DNA of 14,522 nt from VRUE01 sp047519745 (GCA_047519745.1 JAPVSJ010000040.1:1-14522); one strand, 5' to 3'. Counted from the stretch's first letter, positions 6,204 to 13,700 are shown. The notes: generated by a model from the letters alone, not told the origin. Translations and numbers: made by a program.

Positions 6204-7580
6204 TTGACCCTGGCGATCCTCGTCCTCTTCGGGGTGATCGTCGGCAATCTGGCCGCGCAGCGCATCCGTGACGACTTCAACCGCGAGATGAAGGGCGCGG
6301 TGACGACGCTTGTTTCACACGTGCAGATCGTCGACACGATCACCAATACCCTGATCGTCCGCGAGCCGGACCTGGAAGATTTCGTCAGTCCGAACGACGC
6401 CTCGGTGCGGATCTACGGCTCTCGAGGCGAACAGCTCGACGCCAGCCCGAACGCGGAACCGCTCGGTCCGCCGGTGCCGGGGATCCGCGACATCGGCGAG
6501 ATGCGCGTGATGACGGTCGCTTTGCGCAGCCGTCAGACCGGCCGGATCGCCGGCTACGTCCAGTACGGCCGCGACGAGCAGCACATCGACTCGACCGTGG
6601 GCCGGCTCTGGCTGTTGATCGCGGTCGGTGTCCTCGGCGCGACCCTGCTGGCCAGCCTCGCGGGCGTGGCGATAGCCCGCAGGGCGATGCGGCCGATCGC
6701 CTCGCTGACCGCGACGGCCCGCACAATCGCCGACACCGGCGACCCATCCAGTCACATGCCGCAGCCGCGCGTCGACGATGAGGTCGGCGAGCTGGCCCGC
6801 ACGCTGGAGGCGATGTTGCGCTCGCTCGACGCGGCTCGCGCCGAGCGCGAAGCGGCGCTGAGGCGCCAGCGCGAGTTCGTCGCCGACGCCTCGCACGAGC
6901 TGCGCACGCCGCTGACCAGCATCCTCGCGAACCTCGAGCTGCTCCAGGCCTCGCTCGAGGAGCCGGCGCAGGAGGACGAGCGGGCGATGGTCGACTCGGC
7001 GCTGCGCTCCTCGAGTCGCATGAGTCGCCTCGTCGGCGACCTCCTGCTCCTCGCCCGCGCCGATGCCGGGCGCATCGCCGCCCGCACCCGCTGCGACCTC
7101 GCCGAGGTGGCCGGCAACGCCGCCGCCGAGGTTGCGCCGACGATCGGCGAACGCGAGCTGCGGGTCGAGAACGAGCGTCCGCTCTGGGTCGACGGCAACC
7201 CCGACGAACTGCATCGCATGGTGCTCAACCTGCTCGACAACGCGGCTCGCCATACTCCCGCGGGCTCGCGGATCGACCTGCGACTCCGGGCCGAGGGCGC
7301 GAACGCGGTGGTCGAGGTCGGCGACGACGGCCCCGGCGTGCCGGCGCAGCTCCGCGAGCAGATCTTCGAGCGCTTCGTCCGCGGCGAAGGGCCCGCCGAC
7401 ACCGCGATCGGGGGCGGCAGCGGCCTCGGCCTGGCGATCGTCAGTGCCGTGGCCAAATCGCACGGAGGCAGCGCCGAGGTGGGCGAATCCGAGTTGGGTG
7501 GCGCCCTCTTCCGAGTGCGGCTGCCGCTGCGCACCTCCAAGTCTGAGCGGGGAATTAACCCAGCTTTAGACCCGCTTTAG
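6204..7580 (+). CDS. Membrane sensor histidine kinase, HAMP-HisKA-HATPase
   Basis: Sensor partner of the upstream regulator, 458 residues from the TTG at 6204, the first conventional start codon. Seen in order: TM1 (about 2-18), an extracytoplasmic sensor region (about 25-132), TM2 (about 135-158), HAMP (about 159-212), HisKA with phosphoacceptor His231 in DASHELRTPLTS, N-box Asn346 in LLDNAARH, G1 box DDGPGVP (374-380), F box IFERFVRG (387-394) and G2 box GGGSGLGLAI (403-412). All catalytic boxes are intact. The frame stays open upstream and encodes LRPGNWPVRWRLAGVSAGL, a typical basic lead-in to TM1. The true start is therefore probably the CTG at 6150, five bases after the regulator's stop and nine bases after AAGGG, giving 476 residues. 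The sensor region matches no ligand-binding fold I can name. The last ~15 residues look unconserved. Confidence 0.93.
   Translation: MTLAILVLFGVIVGNLAAQRIRDDFNREMKGAVTTLVSHVQIVDTITNTLIVREPDLEDFVSPNDASVRIYGSRGEQLDASPNAEPLGPPVPGIRDIGEMRVMTVALRSRQTGRIAGYVQYGRDEQHIDSTVGRLWLLIAVGVLGATLLASLAGVAIARRAMRPIASLTATARTIADTGDPSSHMPQPRVDDEVGELARTLEAMLRSLDAARAEREAALRRQREFVADASHELRTPLTSILANLELLQASLEEPAQEDERAMVDSALRSSSRMSRLVGDLLLLARADAGRIAARTRCDLAEVAGNAAAEVAPTIGERELRVENERPLWVDGNPDELHRMVLNLLDNAARHTPAGSRIDLRLRAEGANAVVEVGDDGPGVPAQLREQIFERFVRGEGPADTAIGGGSGLGLAIVSAVAKSHGGSAEVGESELGGALFRVRLPLRTSKSERGINPALDPL
7565..7580 (+). promoter_or_regulatory. Second TTTAG-N6-TTTAG direct repeat, at the kinase stop codon
   Basis: TTTAG at 7565-7569 and 7576-7580, six bases apart, inside an 11-bp tandem unit CC(A/C)GCTTTAG(A/C) at 7560-7581. 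The second copy contains the kinase TAG stop. Architecture (7-bp GCTTTAG repeats, 4-bp gap) mirrors a PhoB box and repeats the motif seen at 5393-5408 upstream of the regulator. Ten bases later comes TAATTT, the spacing expected between a PhoB-type box and a -10. Confidence 0.45.
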
Positions 7581-7590
7581 CGCCCCGGAT

Positions 7591-7596
7591 TAATTT
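7591..7596 (+). promoter_or_regulatory. Candidate -10 (TAATTT) between kinase gene and terminator
   Basis: TAATTT stands out in a GC-rich setting, 10 bp after the direct-repeat box and 22 bp before the terminator stem. There is no good -35; the box occupies that position, as in activator-dependent promoters. It could equally be an AT-rich patch with no function. Confidence 0.25.
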
Positions 7597-7602
7597 CCTC
7601 AG

Positions 7603-7658
7603 CGGACGAGACACAAGGGCCCGCCGGTTCTCCCCAACGCGACCGGCGGGCTCTTTTT
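7603..7658 (+). ncRNA. Possible short terminated RNA after the two-component operon
   Basis: If the TAATTT at 7591-7596 is a -10, a transcript from about 7603 would run only ~56 nt, consisting of a short leader plus the terminator hairpin. The RNA is inferred only from the box, hexamer and terminator arrangement. No known RNA family is recognised. The simpler reading is the ordinary 3' untranslated end of the kinase mRNA. Confidence 0.2.
7619..7658 (+). terminator. Rho-independent terminator of the two-component operon
   Basis: A perfect 10-bp GC-rich stem (7619-7628 with 7642-7651) with a 13-base loop is followed by TCTTTTT. It begins 38 bp after the kinase stop codon. Read on the minus strand, the hairpin is not followed by a T-run, so it acts mainly on plus-strand transcription. 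It protects the convergent rnj 3' end (7669) from read-through, not the reverse. Confidence 0.9.
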
Positions 7659-7668
7659 ATGCCGGCTT

Positions 7669-9330
7669 TCAGACCTCGACGACGACCGGCAGGATCATCG
7701 GCCGGCTGCGTAGCTTCTCGTAGACGAGCTTGGCGATTGCCTCGTGCACGTCTTCCTGAATCAGGTGGACCTCACGCGTGCCCGCCTCGGCGGCGTCCTC
7801 GAGCGAGTCCTCGACCACGTCCTTCAGTTCTTCGACCAGGGACTCCTCGCCCTCGGGCAGGGCGACGCCGCGCACGATCGCCTCGGGATCGGCGACGACG
7901 CTGCCGTCCTCGGCGGAGATCGTCGCGACGACGATGAAGATGCCGTCGGCGGATATCTCGCGGCGGTCGCGCAGCGCGACGTCGTCGGGCTCGCCGACGT
8001 TGACGCCGTCGACGTAGACGACGCCGGCATGGATCTCCTTGCCGAAGCGCGCGCCGTCGGCGTCCAGCTCGAGCGGCAACCCGTTGCGACCCTGGAAGAC
8101 GTTCTCGGGGTCGATCCCGACCGAGTGGGCGAGGCCGGCGTGCAACCGCAGCCGCTGGTGATCGCCGTGCACCGGCATCACGTAGCGCGGCTTGGTCAGA
8201 TTGAGCATCAGCTTCAGCTCCTCCTGCCAGCCGTGCCCCGAGGCGTGGATCGGCGCGTCCTTGGCGGTCACCACCGAGGCGCCGATCTCGTAGATCCGGT
8301 CGATCGTTTCGTTCACCGCGCGCTCGTTGCCGGGCACCGGCGTCGCCGAGAAGACGACCGTGTCGCCGGAGTGCAGCTCGACGTCGCGGTGGTCGTTGTT
8401 GGCCATCCGCCGCAATGCCGAGAGCGGCTCGCCCTGGCTCCCGGTGGAGATCACGACGACCTTCTCGTCGGGGAAGTCCTCGATCTCGCGCGGCTGGATG
8501 AAGAGGCCGGAGGGCGCGTTGGCGATGCCGAGGTTCGAGGCGATGTTGAAGTTCTTGCGCATCGAGCGGCCGACCAGGGCGACCCGACGGTCGAGCGCGA
8601 CGGCGGCGTCGATCACCTGCTGCACGCGGTGGATGTTGGAGGCGAAGGAGGTGACGATGACCCGGCCCTTGCAGGCCGAGAAGGTCTCCAGCAACGCCGG
8701 TCCGACGCTCGACTCCGAGGGTGCGATCCCCGGGCGGTCGGCGTTGGTCGAATCGCCGCAGAGCAGCAGCAGGCCTTCGCGGCCGAGCTCGGCGAGCCGC
8801 GAGATGTCGGCGGGCCGGCCGTCGACCGGCGTCTGGTCGAACTTGTAGTCACCGGTCATCAGCACCCGGCCCACCTCGGTGCTGAGGATCACGCCACGCA
8901 TGTCGGGGATCGAGTGGGAGAGATGGACCAGCTCGAGCTCGAAGGGCCCGAGCTTCACCTTCTTGCCGGCGGGCAGCTCCTCCAGCGGCGCATCCTTGAG
9001 CTTGTGCTCGTCGAGCTTGGAGCGCACCATCCCGACCGTGAGCATGCCCCCGTAGATGACCGGCGGCATGCCGATCTCGCGCAGGACGTAGGGCAGCGCG
9101 CCGACGTGATCCTCGTGCCCATGGGTGAGGACGATCGCCTCGATGTCGTCGGCACGGTCGCGCAGGTAGGAGAAATCGGGCAGGACCAGGTCGATGCCTA
9201 GCATCTCCGGCGTCGGGAACATCAGGCCGGTATCGACGACGACGATCCGCCCGTCGTACTCGATCACGGTCATGTTCTTGCCGATCTCGCCCAGGCCGCC
9301 GAGCGGCAGAACTCGCAGCTTCCCCGCCAT
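7669..9330 (-). CDS. rnj: Ribonuclease J
   Basis: Metallo-beta-lactamase/beta-CASP ribonuclease of 553 residues (mycobacterial RNase J is about 558) with endonuclease and 5'-3' exonuclease roles in mRNA decay and rRNA maturation. Seen: zinc motif THGHEDHVG (69-77: His70, His72, Asp74, His75), His139 in LSHSIPD, Asp161 in TGDYKFD, GDSTN (192-196), a beta-CASP insert (about 200-360), SGHGWQEE (364-371), MPVHGDHQRL (385-394) with His388, and a C-terminal domain (about 450-553). All metal ligands are present. The ATG at 9330 is two bases after the dapA stop, so the two are co-transcribed and probably translationally coupled. The dapA-rnj order is conserved in actinobacteria. It is the last gene of the minus-strand cluster, and converges on the two-component operon. 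Confidence 0.97.
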   Translation of the reverse strand: MAGKLRVLPLGGLGEIGKNMTVIEYDGRIVVVDTGLMFPTPEMLGIDLVLPDFSYLRDRADDIEAIVLTHGHEDHVGALPYVLREIGMPPVIYGGMLTVGMVRSKLDEHKLKDAPLEELPAGKKVKLGPFELELVHLSHSIPDMRGVILSTEVGRVLMTGDYKFDQTPVDGRPADISRLAELGREGLLLLCGDSTNADRPGIAPSESSVGPALLETFSACKGRVIVTSFASNIHRVQQVIDAAVALDRRVALVGRSMRKNFNIASNLGIANAPSGLFIQPREIEDFPDEKVVVISTGSQGEPLSALRRMANNDHRDVELHSGDTVVFSATPVPGNERAVNETIDRIYEIGASVVTAKDAPIHASGHGWQEELKLMLNLTKPRYVMPVHGDHQRLRLHAGLAHSVGIDPENVFQGRNGLPLELDADGARFGKEIHAGVVYVDGVNVGEPDDVALRDRREISADGIFIVVATISAEDGSVVADPEAIVRGVALPEGEESLVEELKDVVEDSLEDAAEAGTREVHLIQEDVHEAIAKLVYEKLRSRPMILPVVVEV

Positions 9331-9332
9331 CG

Positions 9333-10208
9333 TCAGGACGCCACCGGCACGCCGACGGCGTCGAGCGCCGCCCGGATCGTCGCGCGCTGCTCGGCATCGA
9401 CGGGAACCATCGGCAGTCGCATGGTTCCCGACGGGATCAGGCCGGCGATCTCGAGCGCCGCCTTGACCGGCATCGGGTTCGTGGTGATGGCCAGCGCGTC
9501 ATAGAGCGGCCGCAGACCGGTGTCGATCTCGCGGGCGCGGTCCAGGTCCCCTGCCTGAGCCGCGTCCCACATCTCACGCACCTGATCGCCAACCAGGTGC
9601 GTTGCGACGAGAATCCCGCCGGCGAGGCCGAGCTCCAGCGTCCTCAGGAAGATGTCGTCGTTGCCGGCTAGCACATCGAGGCCCTCGATCGGGCCGATCT
9701 CGTCGTTGTTCGCCTGCTTGACCGCAACCACGCCTTCGATCTCGGCCAGCTCGGCGAGGTCCGCCGGCGGCACGTTGACCACCACCCGGGAGGGGATGTT
9801 GTAGGCGATCAGGGGCAACCCTGGAACCGCGGCGGCGATCGCCTCGAAGTGGGCTCTCAGCCCGGCCTTGTTCGGCTTGTTGTAGTACGGAGTGACCACC
9901 AGCGCGCCGACGGCGCCGGCGTCCGCGGCCGCCTTGGTCAGCTCGATCGAGTGACGCGTGTCGTTGGTGCCGGTGCCGCAGATCACCGTCGCACGATCGC
10001 CGATCTCGTCGACGATGGCGGCCAGCAACCCGATGTGCTCCCGGTCGTCCAGCGTCGCCGCCTCGCCGGTGGAACCGGCGACGACGACGCCGTGCGAGCC
10101 GTGCTCGACCAGGTGGGCCGCAAGGCGCCGGGCAGCGGCCTCGTCCACCGCACCGTTGGGCTCAAACGGGGTGGCCAGCGCAGTTATGACTCCGTGGAAA
10201 TCGCTCAT
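9333..10208 (-). CDS. dapA: 4-hydroxy-tetrahydrodipicolinate synthase
   Basis: Condenses pyruvate with aspartate semialdehyde, the first committed step to diaminopimelate and lysine. It is a 291-residue TIM barrel (E. coli DapA: 292). Seen: GSTGEAATL (45-53; E. coli GTTGESATL), Tyr109 in TPYYNKP, Arg141 in YNIPSR, and Schiff-base Lys164 in VVAVKQAN. The active site is complete. The ATG at 10208 gives the normal family N-terminus (MSDFHGVITALATPF); the longer open frame upstream runs into the amidase gene and is not DapA-like. It sits 22 bp after the amidase stop and two bases before rnj. No Shine-Dalgarno is seen; TACCCT seven bases before the ATG suggests an internal leaderless promoter. The partner enzyme dapB is two genes upstream. 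Confidence 0.97.
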   Translation of the reverse strand: MSDFHGVITALATPFEPNGAVDEAAARRLAAHLVEHGSHGVVVAGSTGEAATLDDREHIGLLAAIVDEIGDRATVICGTGTNDTRHSIELTKAAADAGAVGALVVTPYYNKPNKAGLRAHFEAIAAAVPGLPLIAYNIPSRVVVNVPPADLAELAEIEGVVAVKQANNDEIGPIEGLDVLAGNDDIFLRTLELGLAGGILVATHLVGDQVREMWDAAQAGDLDRAREIDTGLRPLYDALAITTNPMPVKAALEIAGLIPSGTMRLPMVPVDAEQRATIRAALDAVGVPVAS

Positions 10209-10215
10209 CGCTGGC

Positions 10216-10221
10216 AGGGTA
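10216..10221 (-). promoter_or_regulatory. Candidate internal -10 (TACCCT) for dapA
   Basis: The minus strand reads TACCCT, seven bases, then ATG 10208, all within the 22-bp amidase-dapA gap. It suits a leaderless transcript starting at dapA, giving dapA-rnj their own promoter inside the cluster. TACCCT is a weak -10. Confidence 0.3.
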
Positions 10222-10230
10222 TCGGGACGG

Positions 10231-11673
10231 TCATACGGCGAAGGTTGGCGCGGTGCGGTCGGCCCAGGGAACTGCCTGCTCGAGCTGGGCGGCGACTCGA
10301 AGCAGGAGGTCTTCGCGCCCCAGTGGCGCGACCAGCTGCACGCCGACCGGCAGGCCGTCGCCGGTCCAGTGCAGGGGCAGCGAGATCGCCGGCTGCCCGG
10401 TGGCGTTGAACGCGGCGGTGAAGCAGCCGGCGAGGAAGGCACGCTCGAAGGCGGCCATCGGGTCGGGCCCGGAATCGTCGAAGGTGCCGAGCGGCGGCGG
10501 CGGCTCGCCCATGGTCGGCGTCAGCAAGAGGTCGAAGCCGGACTCGTGGATGCCGGCGAACATCCTGCTCATCACCTGGTGCTGGCCGACCGCGGTCAGA
10601 TAGTCGCCGGCGCTGCGCGCACGGCCGATCTCGGCCAGCGCCCAGGTCAGTGGCTCGACGTCCTCGGCCTCGACCGGCTTGCCGCCGATGATGCCGAACT
10701 GCTCCAGCACCTGCGCCTGGCCGGCCGCCCAGCGGACGAGGAAGGGCTCGATGATCGGCAGGCTCGCGAAGGCGCTCATGTCCGGCTCCTCGATCTGGTG
10801 CCCGAGCGCCTCCAGCGCCTTCGCGCCGGCCTGTGCCGCCGCGACGACCTCGGGGTCGGCGTCCTGCCCGATGATCGTCTCGGTCCAGAGCGCGACCCTC
10901 AGCTTGCCGGGATCGGCGCCGACCTCCTCGGTGTAGGGGCGCTCCGGGGGCGGGGCGACGTAGGGATCGCCCGGCGCGGGTCCGTGAACCGCCTCGAGCA
11001 GCGCCGCGGTGTCGCGGACCGAGCGCGAGACGCAGAGCTCGCAGGTGAGGCCGGACATGATGTCGCCGACCAGCGGGCCCTCGCTGATCCGCTGCCGGCT
11101 CGGCTTGAGGCCGACCAGGCCACAGTTGGAGGCCGGGATGCGGATCGAGCCACCGCCGTCGTTGGCGTGGGCCATCGGCACCATGCCGGCGGCGACAGCC
11201 GCGCCGGAACCGCCGCTCGACCCTCCCGGGGTCCGATCGAGGTCCCACGGGTTGTGGGTGGCGCCGTAGGCGCGCGGCTCGGTCGTCGGCAGGATGCCGA
11301 GCTCGGGACAGTTGGTCTTGCCGATCGTGACCAGGCCGGCGGCGCGGAAGCGCTGGGCCAGGTAGGTGTCCACCGGGGCGCGGAAGTCGCGCTCCTTCAG
11401 GTAGCTCATGCCGAGGTGCAGCGGCTGGCCCGCGAAGGCCGCGCCGAGGTCCTTGAGCAGGAAGGGGACGCCCTTGAAGGGGCCGTCCGGGAGCTCGCCG
11501 CGGGCGGCCTCCAGGCCCTCCTCGAAGAGCGGGTGGATCACCGCGTTCACCTCGCCGTTGGTGGCCTCGATCCGGGCGATCGCGGCTTCGGTCAGCTCGG
11601 CCGGGGTTGCCTCCCCCGTCCTGACCAGCTCCGCCTGCGCGGTCGCGTCCAAGCGCGCCAGCTCCTCCGTCAT
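10231..11673 (-). CDS. Amidase-signature hydrolase, NylA/AmiB2-like
   Basis: Amidase-signature enzyme of 480 residues, hydrolysing an unknown amide. The Ser-cisSer-Lys triad is readable: Lys74 in FLLKDLG, Ser152 in the GGSSGGS loop (150-156) and nucleophile Ser176 in DGGGSIRIPAS. The spacing fits the family. The text around PMAHANDGGGSIRIP and GLVGLKPSRQRIS resembles the 6-aminohexanoate cyclic-dimer hydrolase (NylA) and mycobacterial AmiB2 group more than GatA. With no gatB/gatC nearby it is not the tRNA amidotransferase subunit. No signal peptide, so cytoplasmic. The ATG at 11673 follows the dapB stop by nine bases; TAGGTT six bases before it could be a leaderless -10. It lies between dapB and dapA, where actinobacteria such as mycobacteria have thyX near dapA. 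A link to the lysine/cell-wall pathway is possible but unproven. Confidence 0.93.
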   Translation of the reverse strand: MTEELARLDATAQAELVRTGEATPAELTEAAIARIEATNGEVNAVIHPLFEEGLEAARGELPDGPFKGVPFLLKDLGAAFAGQPLHLGMSYLKERDFRAPVDTYLAQRFRAAGLVTIGKTNCPELGILPTTEPRAYGATHNPWDLDRTPGGSSGGSGAAVAAGMVPMAHANDGGGSIRIPASNCGLVGLKPSRQRISEGPLVGDIMSGLTCELCVSRSVRDTAALLEAVHGPAPGDPYVAPPPERPYTEEVGADPGKLRVALWTETIIGQDADPEVVAAAQAGAKALEALGHQIEEPDMSAFASLPIIEPFLVRWAAGQAQVLEQFGIIGGKPVEAEDVEPLTWALAEIGRARSAGDYLTAVGQHQVMSRMFAGIHESGFDLLLTPTMGEPPPPLGTFDDSGPDPMAAFERAFLAGCFTAAFNATGQPAISLPLHWTGDGLPVGVQLVAPLGREDLLLRVAAQLEQAVPWADRTAPTFAV

Positions 11674-11679
11674 CGCATG

Positions 11680-11685
11680 AACCTA
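11680..11685 (-). promoter_or_regulatory. Candidate internal -10 (TAGGTT) for the amidase
   Basis: The minus strand reads TAGGTT-CATGCG-ATG. Its first three bases are the dapB stop codon TAG and it lies six bases before the amidase ATG at 11673. Spacing matches the other leaderless candidates in this window. Using a stop codon as part of the hexamer raises the chance of coincidence. Confidence 0.3.
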
Positions 11686-12408
11686 CAACAGCTTCTCGAG
11701 GCCGACCGTGAAGCGGTCGGGAAGGCCGCCTACCCGGCGCACGGCGAGGATCACGCCCGGCATGAAGGAGACGCGGTCGATCGAGTCATGGCGGATCGCG
11801 AGCGTCTGCCCCTCCCCGCCGAAGATCACTTCCTGGTGGGCGACAAGGCCCGGCAGCCGCACCGAGTGGATCGGCTGGTGGACGTTGCCGCCCGCGGCGT
11901 CGATCAGCTCGGCGGTGCGCTTCGCCGTGCCCGACGGCGCGTCGAGCTTGCGGTCGTGGTGCAGCTCGACGATCTCGCACTCGGGCATGTGGCGGGCGAT
12001 CGCCTGCGAGGCCTCCATCAGCAGGACGGCGCCAATCGCGAAGTTCGGCGCGACGAAGCAGTTCGCGGTGCCGGCCTCGGCGGCCGCACGAAGCGCGTCG
12101 AGGTCGAATCCAGTCGTGCCGAGGACAACGTGGACGCCCGCGTCGAGGCAGGCCTTGGCGTTGTCCAGCGCCGTCTCGGGACGGCTGAAGTCGACGACGA
12201 CGTCGACCTCGCCGAGCACGTTCGCCAGCTCGGTGCCGAGCGCCGGGTCGGCCTTGGCGACGAGCTCCATGCCCTCGGCGTCCTCGACCGCAGCGCAGAC
12301 CGTGCTCCCCATCCGTCCGGCAGCGCCGGAGACGCCGACGCGGATCACGCAGCGAGCCGCCCCCGGACGCGGGAGCGAATCCCTGTCCATATCTGATTCA
12401 TCAGGCAT
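11683..12408 (-). CDS. dapB: 4-hydroxy-tetrahydrodipicolinate reductase
   Basis: NAD(P)H-dependent reductase for the second step of the diaminopimelate/lysine branch. Seen (numbered from ATG 12408, 241 residues): Rossmann motif VGVSGAAGRMG (24-34), VVDFSRPE (71-78), GTTGF (97-101), ELHHDRKLDAPSGTA (148-162) with catalytic His150 and Lys154, and FGGEGQTLAIRHDS (196-209). All the key residues are present. The start is uncertain: ATG 12408 overlaps the peptidase stop by 8 bp and suggests coupled translation, but adds about 20 residues before the usual family N-terminus. ATG 12390 and GTG 12348 (giving VIRVGVSGAAG) are alternatives. No Shine-Dalgarno favours any of them. It is followed nine bases later by the amidase. 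Confidence 0.96.
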   Translation of the reverse strand: MPDESDMDRDSLPRPGAARCVIRVGVSGAAGRMGSTVCAAVEDAEGMELVAKADPALGTELANVLGEVDVVVDFSRPETALDNAKACLDAGVHVVLGTTGFDLDALRAAAEAGTANCFVAPNFAIGAVLLMEASQAIARHMPECEIVELHHDRKLDAPSGTAKRTAELIDAAGGNVHQPIHSVRLPGLVAHQEVIFGGEGQTLAIRHDSIDRVSFMPGVILAVRRVGGLPDRFTVGLEKLL

Positions 12409-13696
12409 TCGCGGGAGCAGAGGAGGCGGCGCCTTGTAATTTCTCGGAGACTGGGGCCAAGGCCTTGCGGAAGCACTCCTCGTCGCGGCCCACGCAGGCG
12501 GCCGAGAGCCGCTCGGCGCCGTAGAGCTCGCTCGCCAGCTCGCTCAGCTCCTCGACCGTGACCGCATCGACCCTGGCCAGCATCTCGTCGAGGCTTTCGA
12601 TCGGCAGGCCGAAGAGCGTCGAGCGCGAGATCCGCGACATCCGCGCCGCGGTCGACTCGGAGGAGAGCACGAGGCGGCCCTTGACGTTCTCCTTGGCCCG
12701 CGCCAGCTCGTCGGCAGAGACGGGCTCGGAGCGCAGCCGCTCCAGCTCGGCGCCGATCACCGCGCAGGCCTCCTCGACGTTGTCCTCGCGGGTGCCGACG
12801 TAGGTCGCGACCAGACCGGAGTCGGTGTATTGCTCGTTGTAGGAGCCGACCGAGTAGGCGAGGCCACGCTTCTCGCGCACCTCACGGAAGAGGCGTGAGG
12901 AGGTCGAGCCGCCGAAGATCGAGTCGAGCACGGCAAGGCCGTAGCGGCGCTCGTCGTCGCGGACGATCCCGGTCGCGCCGAAGCAGATGTGGTACTGCTC
13001 GGTGTCCTTCGGGTAGAAGCGCAGCCGCGCCGCCCCGTCGGCCTGAACCGCTTGCGAGCCGTCCTCACCGCTCGGCGGCGAGACGAGACGCTCGGCCAGG
13101 GCGACGATCCGCTCGTGGTCGAGGTGCCCGGCGGCGCCGACGACCACATGCGGGCCCGTGTAGCGCTGCTTGCGGTAGGCCTCGATGTCGGGGACCGGGA
13201 TCGAGGAGATCACCTCGGCCTCGCCGAGCACGCGGCGCCCCAGCGGGTGCTCGCCGAAGACGGCGCCGGCGAGGATGTCGTGGACGCGGTCCTGCGGCTC
13301 GTCCTCGTACATCGCGATCTCCTCGAGCACGACATCGCGCTCGGAGTCGATGTCGGGGTAGGTCGGCGCCAGCAGCATCTCGGCGAGCAGGTCGAAGACC
13401 TCCTCGGTGTGCTCGTCGAGGAAGCGGGCGTGCAGGTGGGTCGTCTCCTTGCCGGTCGCCGCGTTGACCGAGGCGCCAAGCCCGTCGAAGAGCTCGGAGA
13501 TCTCGATCGCCGAGTAGCGCGCCGTGCCCTTGAACAGCAGGTGCTCGAGGAAGTGCGAGACGCCGGCCTGGGCCGTCGTCTCGTTCCTCGAGCCGGTGCG
13601 AACCCAGAGCCCGAGCGCCACGGAGCGGACCGAGGGAACCTCCTCGGTCACGACCCTGGCGCCCGAGCCGAGCTCGGTCAGTCGCGCGGCGCTCAA
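12401..13696 (-). CDS. M16-family zinc peptidase (processing-peptidase-like)
   Basis: Zinc metallopeptidase related to mitochondrial processing peptidase and to the mycobacterial peptidase encoded beside pnp (PepR), 431 residues from the TTG at 13696. Seen: inverted zinc motif HFLEH (48-52), a third zinc-ligand Glu in ERDVVLEEI (about 125-126), and the C-half segment SRLFREVREKRGLAYSV with the conserved Arg/Tyr typical of active M16B enzymes. No signal peptide. Physiological substrates are unknown. The frame is open further upstream to 13792, but that part lies inside pnp and is low-complexity Ala/Ser, so TTG 13696, four bases after the pnp stop, is preferred; CTG 13681 is another candidate. 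Its stop overlaps the dapB ATG by 8 bp, so pnp, this gene and dapB form one transcription unit. Confidence 0.93.
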   Translation of the reverse strand: MSAARLTELGSGARVVTEEVPSVRSVALGLWVRTGSRNETTAQAGVSHFLEHLLFKGTARYSAIEISELFDGLGASVNAATGKETTHLHARFLDEHTEEVFDLLAEMLLAPTYPDIDSERDVVLEEIAMYEDEPQDRVHDILAGAVFGEHPLGRRVLGEAEVISSIPVPDIEAYRKQRYTGPHVVVGAAGHLDHERIVALAERLVSPPSGEDGSQAVQADGAARLRFYPKDTEQYHICFGATGIVRDDERRYGLAVLDSIFGGSTSSRLFREVREKRGLAYSVGSYNEQYTDSGLVATYVGTREDNVEEACAVIGAELERLRSEPVSADELARAKENVKGRLVLSSESTAARMSRISRSTLFGLPIESLDEMLARVDAVTVEELSELASELYGAERLSAACVGRDEECFRKALAPVSEKLQGAASSAPANA

Positions 13697-13700
13697 CGAA

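Noticed and set aside
7619..7658. Bidirectional terminator also serving rnj
   Set aside because: Read on the minus strand the hairpin is followed by GGCCCTTGTGTC rather than a T-run, so it is unlikely to end rnj transcripts efficiently.
10209..10442. Upstream extension of the dapA frame
   Set aside because: It overlaps the amidase C-terminus and encodes no DapA-like sequence. ATG 10208 gives the normal DapA N-terminus.
9958..12396. Plus-strand open frame of 812 codons across dapA, amidase and dapB
   Set aside because: It is antisense to three well-recognised genes, is rich in Arg/Gly/Ala/Val/Leu with no domain, and is a typical GC-rich shadow frame.
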